Assembly: GCA_946478775.1 (NCBI GenBank)
Contig: CAMLDR010000008.1
Location: 1 to 52,259 of the forward strand
DNA from: an uncultured Flavobacteriales bacterium
Lineage (GTDB): Bacteria > Bacteroidota > Bacteroidia > Flavobacteriales > Crocinitomicaceae
Length of the DNA stretch: 52,259 nt
Direction: 5' to 3'
In this document: positions 1 through 7,075 of the stretch, one piece after another
Layout: each line of letters starts with the position of its first letter
Position numbering within the stretch: position 1 is the first letter of the stretch
Translations under genes and position numbers: made by a program
Notes under the pieces: generated by a model
The model's input: only the letters and a program-made list of their open reading frames with translations
What the model was told of the DNA's origin: nothing
Database searches by the model: none

Positions 1-797
1 AGGATCTTTCTTCCTTTGTCAATATCGCCGAATTGAGATGCAAAACCGGATCTTTTGGCTTTCGGTTCATCTAAAACTGGCTTTTCTTCGGCTTTGACGG
101 CTGTTTTATCTGTTTTATCTATTTTAGAATCAGTAGTTTTTGCAGCTTCCGGTTTTTCAATCTTCGGGTCAGCAGCTTCTATTGTTTTTACCAACGAATC
201 TTCTTCCAGATTCATTTCCTGCATCATTTCTTCCACCAATTGATCATTGGATTTGCGCTGCATCGGTCCTACAAGGAATACCGCCAAAATGGAAGCGAAA
301 GTAATCGCTGAAACAAAAGAGAAATTCAGACGGTCCTGATGTTTGAACGTTTTTTGATAAAGAAAAAGCAATAAGCCCATTCCGATGATATTTTTGATCA
401 AAGCCTGCACCGGAGTCATGGGTAACAAGGATCCAAAGCACCCGCAGTTTCCGCTGTTTCCTGTTGAAGCGATCTCATAACTCAAATGAATACTGAAAAT
501 CAAAAGCATCAGGAACGACATGGGAATAACCAATCTTTTGAAATAGTTCTTTTGAAGCAGGAGAACTCCCAGGGCCAATTCGCAGCCAATCAAAATACGG
601 GAAAAATAAGCAGCGCTTGTTTCACTGAATCCCATTGGGATCAATTGTTTCACCTCAAAGGTAGGCAAAGCCAGATTGGGTGAAGGATACAACTTTGCAA
701 CTGCAGAAAGCAGGAACATGAATGCCATTAATCCTTTTATGATCAGCGGGAGTTGTTTGTTAACAAAGCCCTGATTTTCTATGCCGGTAGTTGTCAT
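1..797 (-). CDS. MauE/DoxX-type redox-associated membrane protein (C-terminus outside window)
   Basis: The reading frame opens at the ATG complementary to 795-797 and stays open to the left edge, so about 265 N-terminal residues are visible and the end is missing. It has about five hydrophobic helices between residues 15 and 180, with the motif NCGCFG at residues 117-122 in a loop after the third helix, then a Lys/Glu-rich linker. A CGCFG loop in a small multi-helix protein is the mark of the MauE/DoxX-related family, which is thought to handle disulfide or electron transfer in the membrane. In Bacteroidota such proteins often carry a further soluble domain after the helices, which would lie outside the window. 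Family placement is by motif; the specific role is not known. Confidence 0.75.
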   Translation of the reverse strand, partial: MTTTGIENQGFVNKQLPLIIKGLMAFMFLLSAVAKLYPSPNLALPTFEVKQLIPMGFSETSAAYFSRILIGCELALGVLLLQKNYFKRLVIPMSFLMLLIFSIHLSYEIASTGNSGNCGCFGSLLPMTPVQALIKNIIGMGLLLFLYQKTFKHQDRLNFSFVSAITFASILAVFLVGPMQRKSNDQLVEEMMQEMNLEEDSLVKTIEAADPKIEKPEAAKTTDSKIDKTDKTAVKAEEKPVLDEPKAKRSGFASQFGDIDKGRKI

Positions 798-1011
798 AAC
801 GCAAATTTATGCGACTAAAATAATAGAAAGATACGGTCTTGCTTTCCTTTTTAGGAAAAGCTTAACAAATACCACTGAATAAACTGAGGATGATCCCCTC
901 TTTTTTACCGCAGATGCACAGATTTCAAGGGAGCTTACCAATCGCCCTAATCTTTACAAAAACACATTCAAACAACTATAGATCAATGGGTTAATATCGA
1001 GATCTATTGAA

Positions 1012-1962
1012 TTAAACGCGGTTAATGATGTAATCCCCAAACCAGGACCGTTGATCCGTGAAACAATGCTCCACCGATAAAGGGGATTGATCGATGATCT
1101 TTTGGAGGATCGCATCATTGTATTTCCGGGAAATCTCTGTATGGATCCGCTCATTTTCCTCAAAAGAAAAAGACTGATTGATCGATTTAATTTCCACCAA
1201 CTGCTTTTTGGTACTCTTCAGAAAACTCTTCGCAATTCCTTCCGACTCATGGTATTCCGGATCATGGACAAAGGCATTCAAATCAAAATTGGCATGCAGT
1301 TCGCGGTTCATTCGTTCCAATAAGTTCAAATTAAAATCGCGTGTAATGCCCGCGGCATCGTTGTATGCAGGAAGAACAACTTCTTTTTCCTTGATCAGAT
1401 CTACTCCCAAAACGATCTTATCACCTGGGTTCAGGTTCTTGCTTAAAGAGGCTATAAATGATTTGGCCTGTTCATCTGACATATTCCCGATATTGGAACC
1501 CAGGAACAGGATAATCTTTCGGTTGGGTGATTTTTTCAGATCATTCAGCATTTGAAAATAATCACCATGAAGACTGTTAATTGCCAATTCCGGGATTTCT
1601 TCCTTCATCCGGTGTTCCAATCCTATCAAGGCATTCGAAGAGATGTCAATGGGAATGTACTTGAAAGTCACGCGTGAACGGATCAATTCAAAAAGGAGGT
1701 GAATTGTTTTCGTTCCATCTCCTGCCCCCAGTTCCACCACTTCGATTTCTTCTCCTTTTTGGATATTGAAACTTGAAATAATATCGCGGGATTGCTGCTG
1801 AAAGATTTCCATTTCCGAACGGGTCAGATAATACTCCGGCATATTCATGATCTGAACGAATAGTTCGTCTCCCCGCTTGTCGTAAAAATACTTGGAGGGA
1901 ATTTGCTTGGGATTTTTAGAAAGCCCGGCACTTACATCTTGCTTAAATTGTTCTAATATCAT
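1012..1962 (-). CDS. egtD: L-histidine N-alpha-methyltransferase EgtD
   Basis: EgtD trimethylates histidine with three SAM molecules to give hercynine, the first step of ergothioneine synthesis, in the cytoplasm. The 316-residue protein is full length. It shows the N-terminal MPEYYLTRSE stretch (41-50), the SAM-binding GAGDG loop (79-83), a FLGSNIGN segment and the late RIHTEIS motif typical of the family. Its ATG lies one base after the stop codon of egtB (TAA-G-ATG), so the two are translationally coupled. It is the last gene of the DUF427-egtB-egtD operon. No separate EgtC or EgtE gene is in the window; the C-S lyase step must be encoded elsewhere. Confidence 0.95.
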   Translation of the reverse strand: MILEQFKQDVSAGLSKNPKQIPSKYFYDKRGDELFVQIMNMPEYYLTRSEMEIFQQQSRDIISSFNIQKGEEIEVVELGAGDGTKTIHLLFELIRSRVTFKYIPIDISSNALIGLEHRMKEEIPELAINSLHGDYFQMLNDLKKSPNRKIILFLGSNIGNMSDEQAKSFIASLSKNLNPGDKIVLGVDLIKEKEVVLPAYNDAAGITRDFNLNLLERMNRELHANFDLNAFVHDPEYHESEGIAKSFLKSTKKQLVEIKSINQSFSFEENERIHTEISRKYNDAILQKIIDQSPLSVEHCFTDQRSWFGDYIINRV

Positions 1963-1963
1963 C

Positions 1964-3112
1964 TTACTTTGCTAATCTGATTCCTGAATATTGCCATTGA
2001 AAATGTGGGTGAAAAAAGTTTCGGTAGGTTTTTCTGCTGTGATTTGGCGCCGTTGCAACTGAAGCTCCGCGCAAGACCATCTGATTGATCATGAATTTCC
2101 CGTTGTACTCCCCAACCGCCCCTGCTGCTGTTTTAAATCCGGGATAAGGTAAATAGGCACTGTTTGTCCATTCCCAGCGTTTTCCCCAATCCAACAATTC
2201 GGAAGCGGCCTCCCATTCAAATTCGGTGGGTAAACGAAATCCTCTCCAGGCAGCATAAGCCTGAGCTTCGTAATAGGAGACATGGCCCAAAATGGCATCG
2301 GGATCGACTTCTTTTAGACCCGCAACTGTAAAATAATGCCATTTCCCTTGAATCTTGTGCCAGTAGAGCGGAGAATTGATCTTGTTCGCGTTCAGCCACG
2401 ACCAGCCTTCGTCCAGCCAGCAATCAAAACGGGAATAACCACCGGCCTCCATGAATTCCATGTATTCGCCATTGGTCACCAAAGCATGAGATATTTCAAA
2501 TGCATGCAAATAGACCCGGTGTTTGTTCAATTCGTTATCAAAACAAAAAGCTCCGCCGTCGTGTCCGATTTCGTAAATGCCTTCTTCCATCGAAACCCAA
2601 CCGAAAGCAGGATTGGTATCTGCCAGCAAATTGAAATTCTTATCGTAAACCGGAAAGATCGGATTATGGCCAAGGGTGTATTTCAGGTCCGTAACCAATA
2701 ATTCCTGGTGCTGCTGTTCATGGTTCAACCCCAGTTCGATCAACTCTCTTAATTCCCGGGAAATTTCTTTATCAAGCAATTCCATCATTCCCTGGTCTAC
2801 ATATGCACGGTATTCGTAAACTTCCGAAACTCCCGGCCGCGTAATGTTTCCGCGATCTGCACGAAAAGTCCGTTCACCTATCGTATTGTAATACGAATTG
2901 AATAAAAACCCAAAATCGGGATGGAATTCTTTGTATGAAGCAACATTTTTCTTCAGGATCATTTCCTCGAAAAACCAGGTTGAATGTGCTAAATGCCATT
3001 TTGGGGGACTTGCAAAATCAACCGGCTGCGGAACATAATCTTCCACATGAAGCGGTTGACATAAAGCTGCTGTTCTTTTTCTTACTTCTATGTATTTTTC
3101 TTTCAAATTCAT
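1964..3112 (-). CDS. egtB: Ergothioneine sulfoxide synthase EgtB
   Basis: EgtB is a non-haem iron enzyme that joins hercynine to a thiol donor (cysteine or gamma-glutamylcysteine) with O2, giving the sulfoxide precursor of ergothioneine. The 382-residue protein has an N-terminal DinB-like helical domain and a C-terminal formylglycine-generating-enzyme-like domain. Likely iron ligands are H43 in HLAHSTWFFE and H131 and H135 in NHEQQHQELL. The C-terminus has the usual TYRNFF and SGIRLAK segments. It is shorter than the actinobacterial enzymes, and which thiol donor it uses cannot be read from the sequence. It sits 9 bases after the DUF427 gene and one base before egtD. Confidence 0.93.
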   Translation of the reverse strand: MNLKEKYIEVRKRTAALCQPLHVEDYVPQPVDFASPPKWHLAHSTWFFEEMILKKNVASYKEFHPDFGFLFNSYYNTIGERTFRADRGNITRPGVSEVYEYRAYVDQGMMELLDKEISRELRELIELGLNHEQQHQELLVTDLKYTLGHNPIFPVYDKNFNLLADTNPAFGWVSMEEGIYEIGHDGGAFCFDNELNKHRVYLHAFEISHALVTNGEYMEFMEAGGYSRFDCWLDEGWSWLNANKINSPLYWHKIQGKWHYFTVAGLKEVDPDAILGHVSYYEAQAYAAWRGFRLPTEFEWEAASELLDWGKRWEWTNSAYLPYPGFKTAAGAVGEYNGKFMINQMVLRGASVATAPNHSRKTYRNFFHPHFQWQYSGIRLAK

Positions 3113-3121
3113 TCTGTTCCA

Positions 3122-3409
3122 TTAATCCTCAACCACCTGAACACCTTTCCAAAAAGCCACCTTTCCTTCAATGCTCTTTGCCAATTCCGATGCTTTCGGA
3201 TAATACCAGGCCGCATCTTTGTTTGTTTGCCCGCCCACTTCCAACGAATAATAAGACGCTATTCCTTTCCACGGGCAGGTTGTGTGTGTGTCTGATTCTT
3301 TAAAATATTCTTTTTTGATGGTATCCGACGGGAAGTAATGGTTCCCTTCTATTACAACCGTTTTATCGCTTTCTGCAATGACAGTATTGTTCCAAATCGC
3401 TCTTTTCAT
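3122..3409 (-). CDS. DUF427 family protein, first gene of the ergothioneine operon
   Basis: This is a 95-residue single-domain protein of the DUF427 family, recognisable by the N-terminal AIWN...AESDKTVVIEGNHYFP and the central CPWKGIASYYSL motif. The family has a small beta-rich fold of unknown biochemical role. It ends 9 bases before egtB and all three genes point the same way, so it is most likely co-transcribed with egtB and egtD. That suggests a link to ergothioneine or to the same stress response, but nothing in the protein proves it. Confidence 0.85.
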   Translation of the reverse strand: MKRAIWNNTVIAESDKTVVIEGNHYFPSDTIKKEYFKESDTHTTCPWKGIASYYSLEVGGQTNKDAAWYYPKASELAKSIEGKVAFWKGVQVVED

Positions 3410-3540
3410 AGTCAGTCTTTAGTAATTTATGTACATAATTTTCCCGTTTAAACACGGAAATGCGCCTTCTCAAGGTACGAAAAGAAAGTCAATTTAGATT
3501 TTCAAAAGGGGGAAATTAATTGCCAATAAATCCCAATTTA

Positions 3541-4950
3541 TTAGTGGATACGAACAGCGATCATGGTTACATCGTCAATTTGCTCATGGGTCCCTTTCCA
3601 GTCATTAAAGGTTTTGAGGATCGTTTGCTTTTGATCTTCCAGTGGAAAGACAGCTTGTTTAAGGATCAATTCTTTCATTTGTTTCTTCATGAATTTCTTG
3701 CCTTTAGGCCCACCGAACTGATCGGCAAAACCATCTGTAAAACAATAAACCACATCGTTTTTCAGCAATGCAACTTCTGTTTGTGTAAAGGAAATACTAT
3801 CATGAACGTGTTTCCCCAAAGGCATTTTGTCTCCTGAGAATTCCAGTAATTCATAAGCGCCTATTTCTTCCGAGTAACGGACAATCCAGATAGAATTGTT
3901 CGCTGAAGTATAAGTCAGGCTGGTTTTTTCTTTATTGAAGGAAATCAAACTTCCGTCCATTCCATCTTTTCCACCTTCCAAACTTCCGTCATGTTTCAAT
4001 CGTTCAATAATGGTCATTCTTGCCTCGTTGAAAATTTGAGCGGGTTCTGACTGATGTTCAATTGCTTTTTCCAGGCTTGTGATATTGAGTAAGCTCATAA
4101 TTGCTCCGGGAACCCCATGTCCGGTGCTATCTCCGGTTAACAACAAAAAATTCCCGTTTGCAGATTGGGAGGCCCAATAAAAGTCTCCGCTAACGACATC
4201 CCTTGGCTGAAAAATGACAAAATACTCACTGAGGTTATCAGACAGTGTAGCTTCCGTAGCTAAAAAACTGCGCTGGATCCGTTCTGCATAATTGATACTG
4301 TCTTTGATCTCCTTATGCTTTTCGGTCACTTCCAAATGCGTTCTGTGTAGTTCTTCCAACGTGGATTTCAACTCGTTTTCAGCAGATTTACGCAGTTCTA
4401 CCTCACTTCGAAAACTTCTGTTCCATCCATTCATTGCAATTAAAAAAGTAACCATTCCAATTCCCAAAAGCGGCAGTCCGAAAGGCCATTGCTGCAGCAG
4501 AAACAGAGCACCCATTACAAAACAAAGCAAGCCAATCAAGTCCAATACGCTCAAATAAAGCGCTTTTGATCTGGAAGGAATAATTTCGATTAAGCGCTCG
4601 AATCGTCTTTTAATGACAAATGGAAAATAGGAAAAACACAGCAAGAAAAAGAACAGAACAATTTCAATGCCTGCTCCCGGATATCTCATGAACTTAGAGA
4701 CCGAACCGGCTAAAAAGAGAAAGATCACAAATCCCAGTATGATTTGAGAAACCCGCATTCTTTTCTCGACAGAGCTTTGAATATAGATCAATGTAATTCC
4801 GGAGAAAATCAGGAACACCAATGTAACCAGCACAAGAATCGAAACACCCTTACTGGCACTAATTGAATGTCCGCTGATATCCAGTCCAACAAGCGTTAAG
4901 AATGCCAAAAGCCCGACTCCCAAAAGTATTTTCCCCAGTTTATTGATCAT
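3541..4950 (-). CDS. Membrane protein with SpoIIE-type PP2C phosphatase domain
   Basis: The 469-residue protein has about six transmembrane helices in its first 175 residues, a short coiled-coil linker (about 185-220) and a C-terminal PP2C/SpoIIE domain. Metal-binding acidic positions are visible in SGDFYWA, LTGDSTGHGVPGA, YCFTDGFADQ and the final DDVTMIAV. Such proteins dephosphorylate anti-sigma-factor antagonists or similar partners and so couple a membrane signal to a partner-switching cascade. No anti-sigma or STAS partner is encoded nearby, so target and signal are unknown. It is apparently monocistronic. Confidence 0.87.
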   Translation of the reverse strand: MINKLGKILLGVGLLAFLTLVGLDISGHSISASKGVSILVLVTLVFLIFSGITLIYIQSSVEKRMRVSQIILGFVIFLFLAGSVSKFMRYPGAGIEIVLFFFLLCFSYFPFVIKRRFERLIEIIPSRSKALYLSVLDLIGLLCFVMGALFLLQQWPFGLPLLGIGMVTFLIAMNGWNRSFRSEVELRKSAENELKSTLEELHRTHLEVTEKHKEIKDSINYAERIQRSFLATEATLSDNLSEYFVIFQPRDVVSGDFYWASQSANGNFLLLTGDSTGHGVPGAIMSLLNITSLEKAIEHQSEPAQIFNEARMTIIERLKHDGSLEGGKDGMDGSLISFNKEKTSLTYTSANNSIWIVRYSEEIGAYELLEFSGDKMPLGKHVHDSISFTQTEVALLKNDVVYCFTDGFADQFGGPKGKKFMKKQMKELILKQAVFPLEDQKQTILKTFNDWKGTHEQIDDVTMIAVRIH

Positions 4951-5062
4951 TTTCCGAGTAGCGTATTTGATATAATTTCTACTAAATTAGTTTTTGTTCG
5001 GGACTACCGGCTAATTCTCGCCGTTCCAAATACCTGAATGTTATTAAGCGATGTGTAAACAG

Positions 5063-5092
5063 TTGATATCAGCAAATAAGTTCTTAAATTTA
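5063..5092 (+). promoter_or_regulatory. Bacteroidota-type promoter for the pirin gene
   Basis: A TTG at 5063-5065 is followed after 19 bases by TAAATTTA at 5085-5092, matching the Bacteroidota pattern TTG-N(17-23)-TAnnTTTG with one mismatch. Transcription would start near 5098, which places the alternative TTG codon at 5101 almost at the RNA 5' end and supports the ATG at 5122. Confidence 0.5.
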
Positions 5093-5121
5093 GAATTCCT
5101 TTGATTAAAAACATCCATTTC

Positions 5122-6000
5122 ATGTCAAATATTCAGCTCATAATAGAAGAACGCGCCGCAGATATCGGTCATTTTTTAGTTGGCCGCTTGCTTCCGTTTC
5201 GCCAAAAACGCGCCGTTGGTCCGTTCGTATTCATTGACCACATGGGACCTGCAAAATTAAGTGATCACCAAAACCTGGACGTGGGCCCACATCCTCACAT
5301 CGGTTTGTCTACGCTTACTTATTTGTTTGAAGGTGCTATCATGCATCGTGACAGTATTGGTTCCGTAATGGAAATCCAGCCCGGTGCGGTCAACTGGATG
5401 ACATCCGGAAAAGGCGTTGTTCATTCGGAGAGAACACCTGACTATTTACGTCACTCTGAAAAGAGCCTTCACGGATTGCAAATCTGGGTTGCCCTTCCGA
5501 AAGAACTGGAAGAAATAGAGCCTTCTTTTACGCACATTGAAGCAGATCAGATTCCGGAATGGAAAGAAGGCAACGTTCATTTCAAACTGGTTGCCGGAGA
5601 AGCATTTGGAAGAAAATCTCCTGTTCCGGTCTACAGTCCGCTTTATTTCCTGGAAATCAAAAGTCAGGAAGCCACAACAATCAGCATCGGTAAAGAGTTG
5701 TTTGGCGAAAGTGCTTTGTATATTTTGGAAGGAAGCATTCAGGACGGTGATGAAGCATTTGGCCCGAAACAAATCCTGATTGCAAAGAATACCGAGCTCT
5801 GTACTTTTGAAATGGCTGAGAACACCACCATCTATATTTTCGGAGGAGATCCGTTCCCGGAAGAGCGTTTTATCTTTTGGAACTTTGTTTCTTCCCGAAA
5901 AGAACGCATTGAGGAAGCCAAACAAGCCTGGATCGATCAGACTTTCCCTAAGATCGAAGGAGAAACCGGATTTGTTCCTTTGCCTGAACCCAAAATCTAA
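5122..6000 (+). CDS. Pirin family protein (cupin, quercetinase-like)
   Basis: This is a 292-residue bicupin of the pirin family. The metal ligands of pirin/quercetinase are in place: H57 and H59 in GPHPHIG, and H101 and E103 in VVHSER. Pirins bind iron; some bacterial members oxidise flavonols, others modulate partner proteins, so the substrate here is open. I start at ATG 5122 instead of the in-frame TTG at 5101 because the family begins close to that Met and the putative promoter lies just upstream. The next gene follows after a 78-base gap filled by an AT-rich hairpin. Confidence 0.9.
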   Translation: MSNIQLIIEERAADIGHFLVGRLLPFRQKRAVGPFVFIDHMGPAKLSDHQNLDVGPHPHIGLSTLTYLFEGAIMHRDSIGSVMEIQPGAVNWMTSGKGVVHSERTPDYLRHSEKSLHGLQIWVALPKELEEIEPSFTHIEADQIPEWKEGNVHFKLVAGEAFGRKSPVPVYSPLYFLEIKSQEATTISIGKELFGESALYILEGSIQDGDEAFGPKQILIAKNTELCTFEMAENTTIYIFGGDPFPEERFIFWNFVSSRKERIEEAKQAWIDQTFPKIEGETGFVPLPEPKI

Positions 6001-6070
6001 TTCAAAATGCAAAAGTCAAAATTCAAAAAATTGGCTTGCTTTTGAATTCATCATTTTGAATTTTGAATTA
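5998..6070. repeat. AT-rich inverted repeat between pirin and GNAT genes
   Basis: The 31-base arm 5998-6028 and the reverse complement of 6040-6070 agree at about 25 positions by hand alignment, with an 11-base loop. Both arms are built from the word TTCAAAA. It overlaps the pirin stop codon. It could be a weak terminator or processing hairpin; there is no T-run of terminator type. Confidence 0.6.
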
Positions 6071-6078
6071 ATAAAACC

Positions 6079-6360
6079 ATGATAGAAGTAAAACAATTTG
6101 ATCACGAATCAAAAGGCTTTTTCAAAGCAACCGAAGACGGCAAGGAAGCCGGAAGAATGACTTATGCCTGGGTGAATGACGACCGGATCATTATTGATCA
6201 CACAGAAGTCAACCCGGAGTTCAGAGGAAGAAGTGTTGGAAACCTGATGGTCCAGGCAGCCGTTGAGTTTGCCCGAAAAGCAGGTATTAAGATCATTCCG
6301 CTTTGCCCCTTTGCAAAAAGCGTTTTTGACAAAACAGCGGATTACAAGGACGTGCTTTAA
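6079..6360 (+). CDS. Small GNAT N-acetyltransferase (YjdJ type)
   Basis: This 93-residue protein is a minimal GNAT fold of the short YjdJ-like group. It shows DHTEVNPEFRGRSVGNLMVQAAVEFAR, in which R/G-x-x-G forms the acetyl-CoA pyrophosphate loop, followed by the strand IIPLCPFAKSVF. Full-length members of the group are about this size. The substrate is unknown. It follows the pirin gene on the same strand and may share its transcript. Confidence 0.87.
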   Translation: MIEVKQFDHESKGFFKATEDGKEAGRMTYAWVNDDRIIIDHTEVNPEFRGRSVGNLMVQAAVEFARKAGIKIIPLCPFAKSVFDKTADYKDVL

Positions 6361-6362
6361 TT

Positions 6363-6434
6363 GATACTTCGACTTCGCTCAGTATCCTTAAAGACGATCG
6401 AAATAAAAGTAGACTGAGCGGAGTTGAAGTCTAC
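6363..6434. repeat. Paired inverted copies of a CTTCGACTTCGCTCAGT-type element between convergent genes
   Basis: Two units face each other. Unit 6363-6386 starts GATACT and ends AGTATC; unit 6409-6434 starts GTAGACT and ends AGTCTAC. Their 18-base cores (6366-6383 and 6413-6430) are inverted copies with two differences, both compatible with G-U pairing. The second unit contains the stop codon of the PhnA-like gene. Lying between convergent genes, it can act as a bidirectional terminator. Confidence 0.75.
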
Positions 6435-6997
6435 TTCTTTACGAACTGCGTGAGAATGTAAATGGATTGTCCGTCGATTTTTCCTTCTATTAACGTAGGA
6501 TCATCGTGTACCAAACGAATATTTCGAACAGCTGTTCCGCGTTTTGCCGTAATGGTAGAACCTTTCACATCCAATTCTTTGATCAATACAACAGTATCTC
6601 CGGTTTTTAGGACTGCACCATTGGAGTCCAGGTGCTTCACAGCATCTTCATCTTCCATTCCGGATTTGGCCAGGGCAAGTTCGGAATCATCCAGATAGAT
6701 CATTTCCAGTAAATCGTTTGGCCAGCCTTCCTGCTTCAACTGATGCAGCATGCGGTAAGAAATGACCTTCACGGCGGAAACTTCACTCCACATAGCGTCA
6801 TTCAGGCATCTCCAATCATTTGGGACCAGTTCTTTCTTTCCCTCCAACTGATCTTTTAAGTTTTGACTGATCAGGACAAAATCATCGGCTGAGTTCCCTT
6901 CAGAAGGTGGTACCTGGTAAACCTGTAAGTTATCAGCAGATCCGCTCAACTCACAGATTTCTCCGCTGCGAAGATTCAATTGTTTTTCAAAATTCAT
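6431..6997 (-). CDS. PhnA-domain protein with degraded zinc ribbon
   Basis: The C-terminal part (about residues 125-188: LDSNGAVLKTGDTVVLIKELDVKGS and on) is the PhnA domain, a small SH3-like fold. PhnA proteins are widespread; one characterised member is a phosphonoacetate hydrolase but most are of unknown function. Bacteroidota homologues, as I remember them, have two Cys pairs near the N-terminus (a CELCG motif and a CxxC about 30 residues on). Here only C15 remains: the second position is Ser in CELSGS and the later pair reads LISQNL. Metal binding by the N-terminal part is therefore doubtful. The gene converges with the GNAT gene. Confidence 0.8.
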   Translation of the reverse strand: MNFEKQLNLRSGEICELSGSADNLQVYQVPPSEGNSADDFVLISQNLKDQLEGKKELVPNDWRCLNDAMWSEVSAVKVISYRMLHQLKQEGWPNDLLEMIYLDDSELALAKSGMEDEDAVKHLDSNGAVLKTGDTVVLIKELDVKGSTITAKRGTAVRNIRLVHDDPTLIEGKIDGQSIYILTQFVKK

Positions 6998-7022
6998 GCT
7001 GCAAAGGTAATAAAAACAAAAA

Positions 7023-7055
7023 GTCCTGAAGCAGGTGTTTCCATCGCTTCAGGAC
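7023..7055 (-). terminator. Rho-independent terminator of the 7076-9913 gene
   Basis: A perfect 10-bp stem pairs 7023-7032 with 7046-7055 around a 13-base loop. On the minus strand it is followed by TTTTTGTTTTTATT, as expected for termination of the T9SS gene that ends at 7076. Confidence 0.85.
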
Positions 7056-7075
7056 TTTCTATTGAATTTTATTTG

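Noticed and set aside
907..925. ACCGCAGATGCACAGATTT word in the gap after egtD
   Set aside because: It resembles a common intergenic repeat word, but only one copy is visible here and no inverted partner is present.
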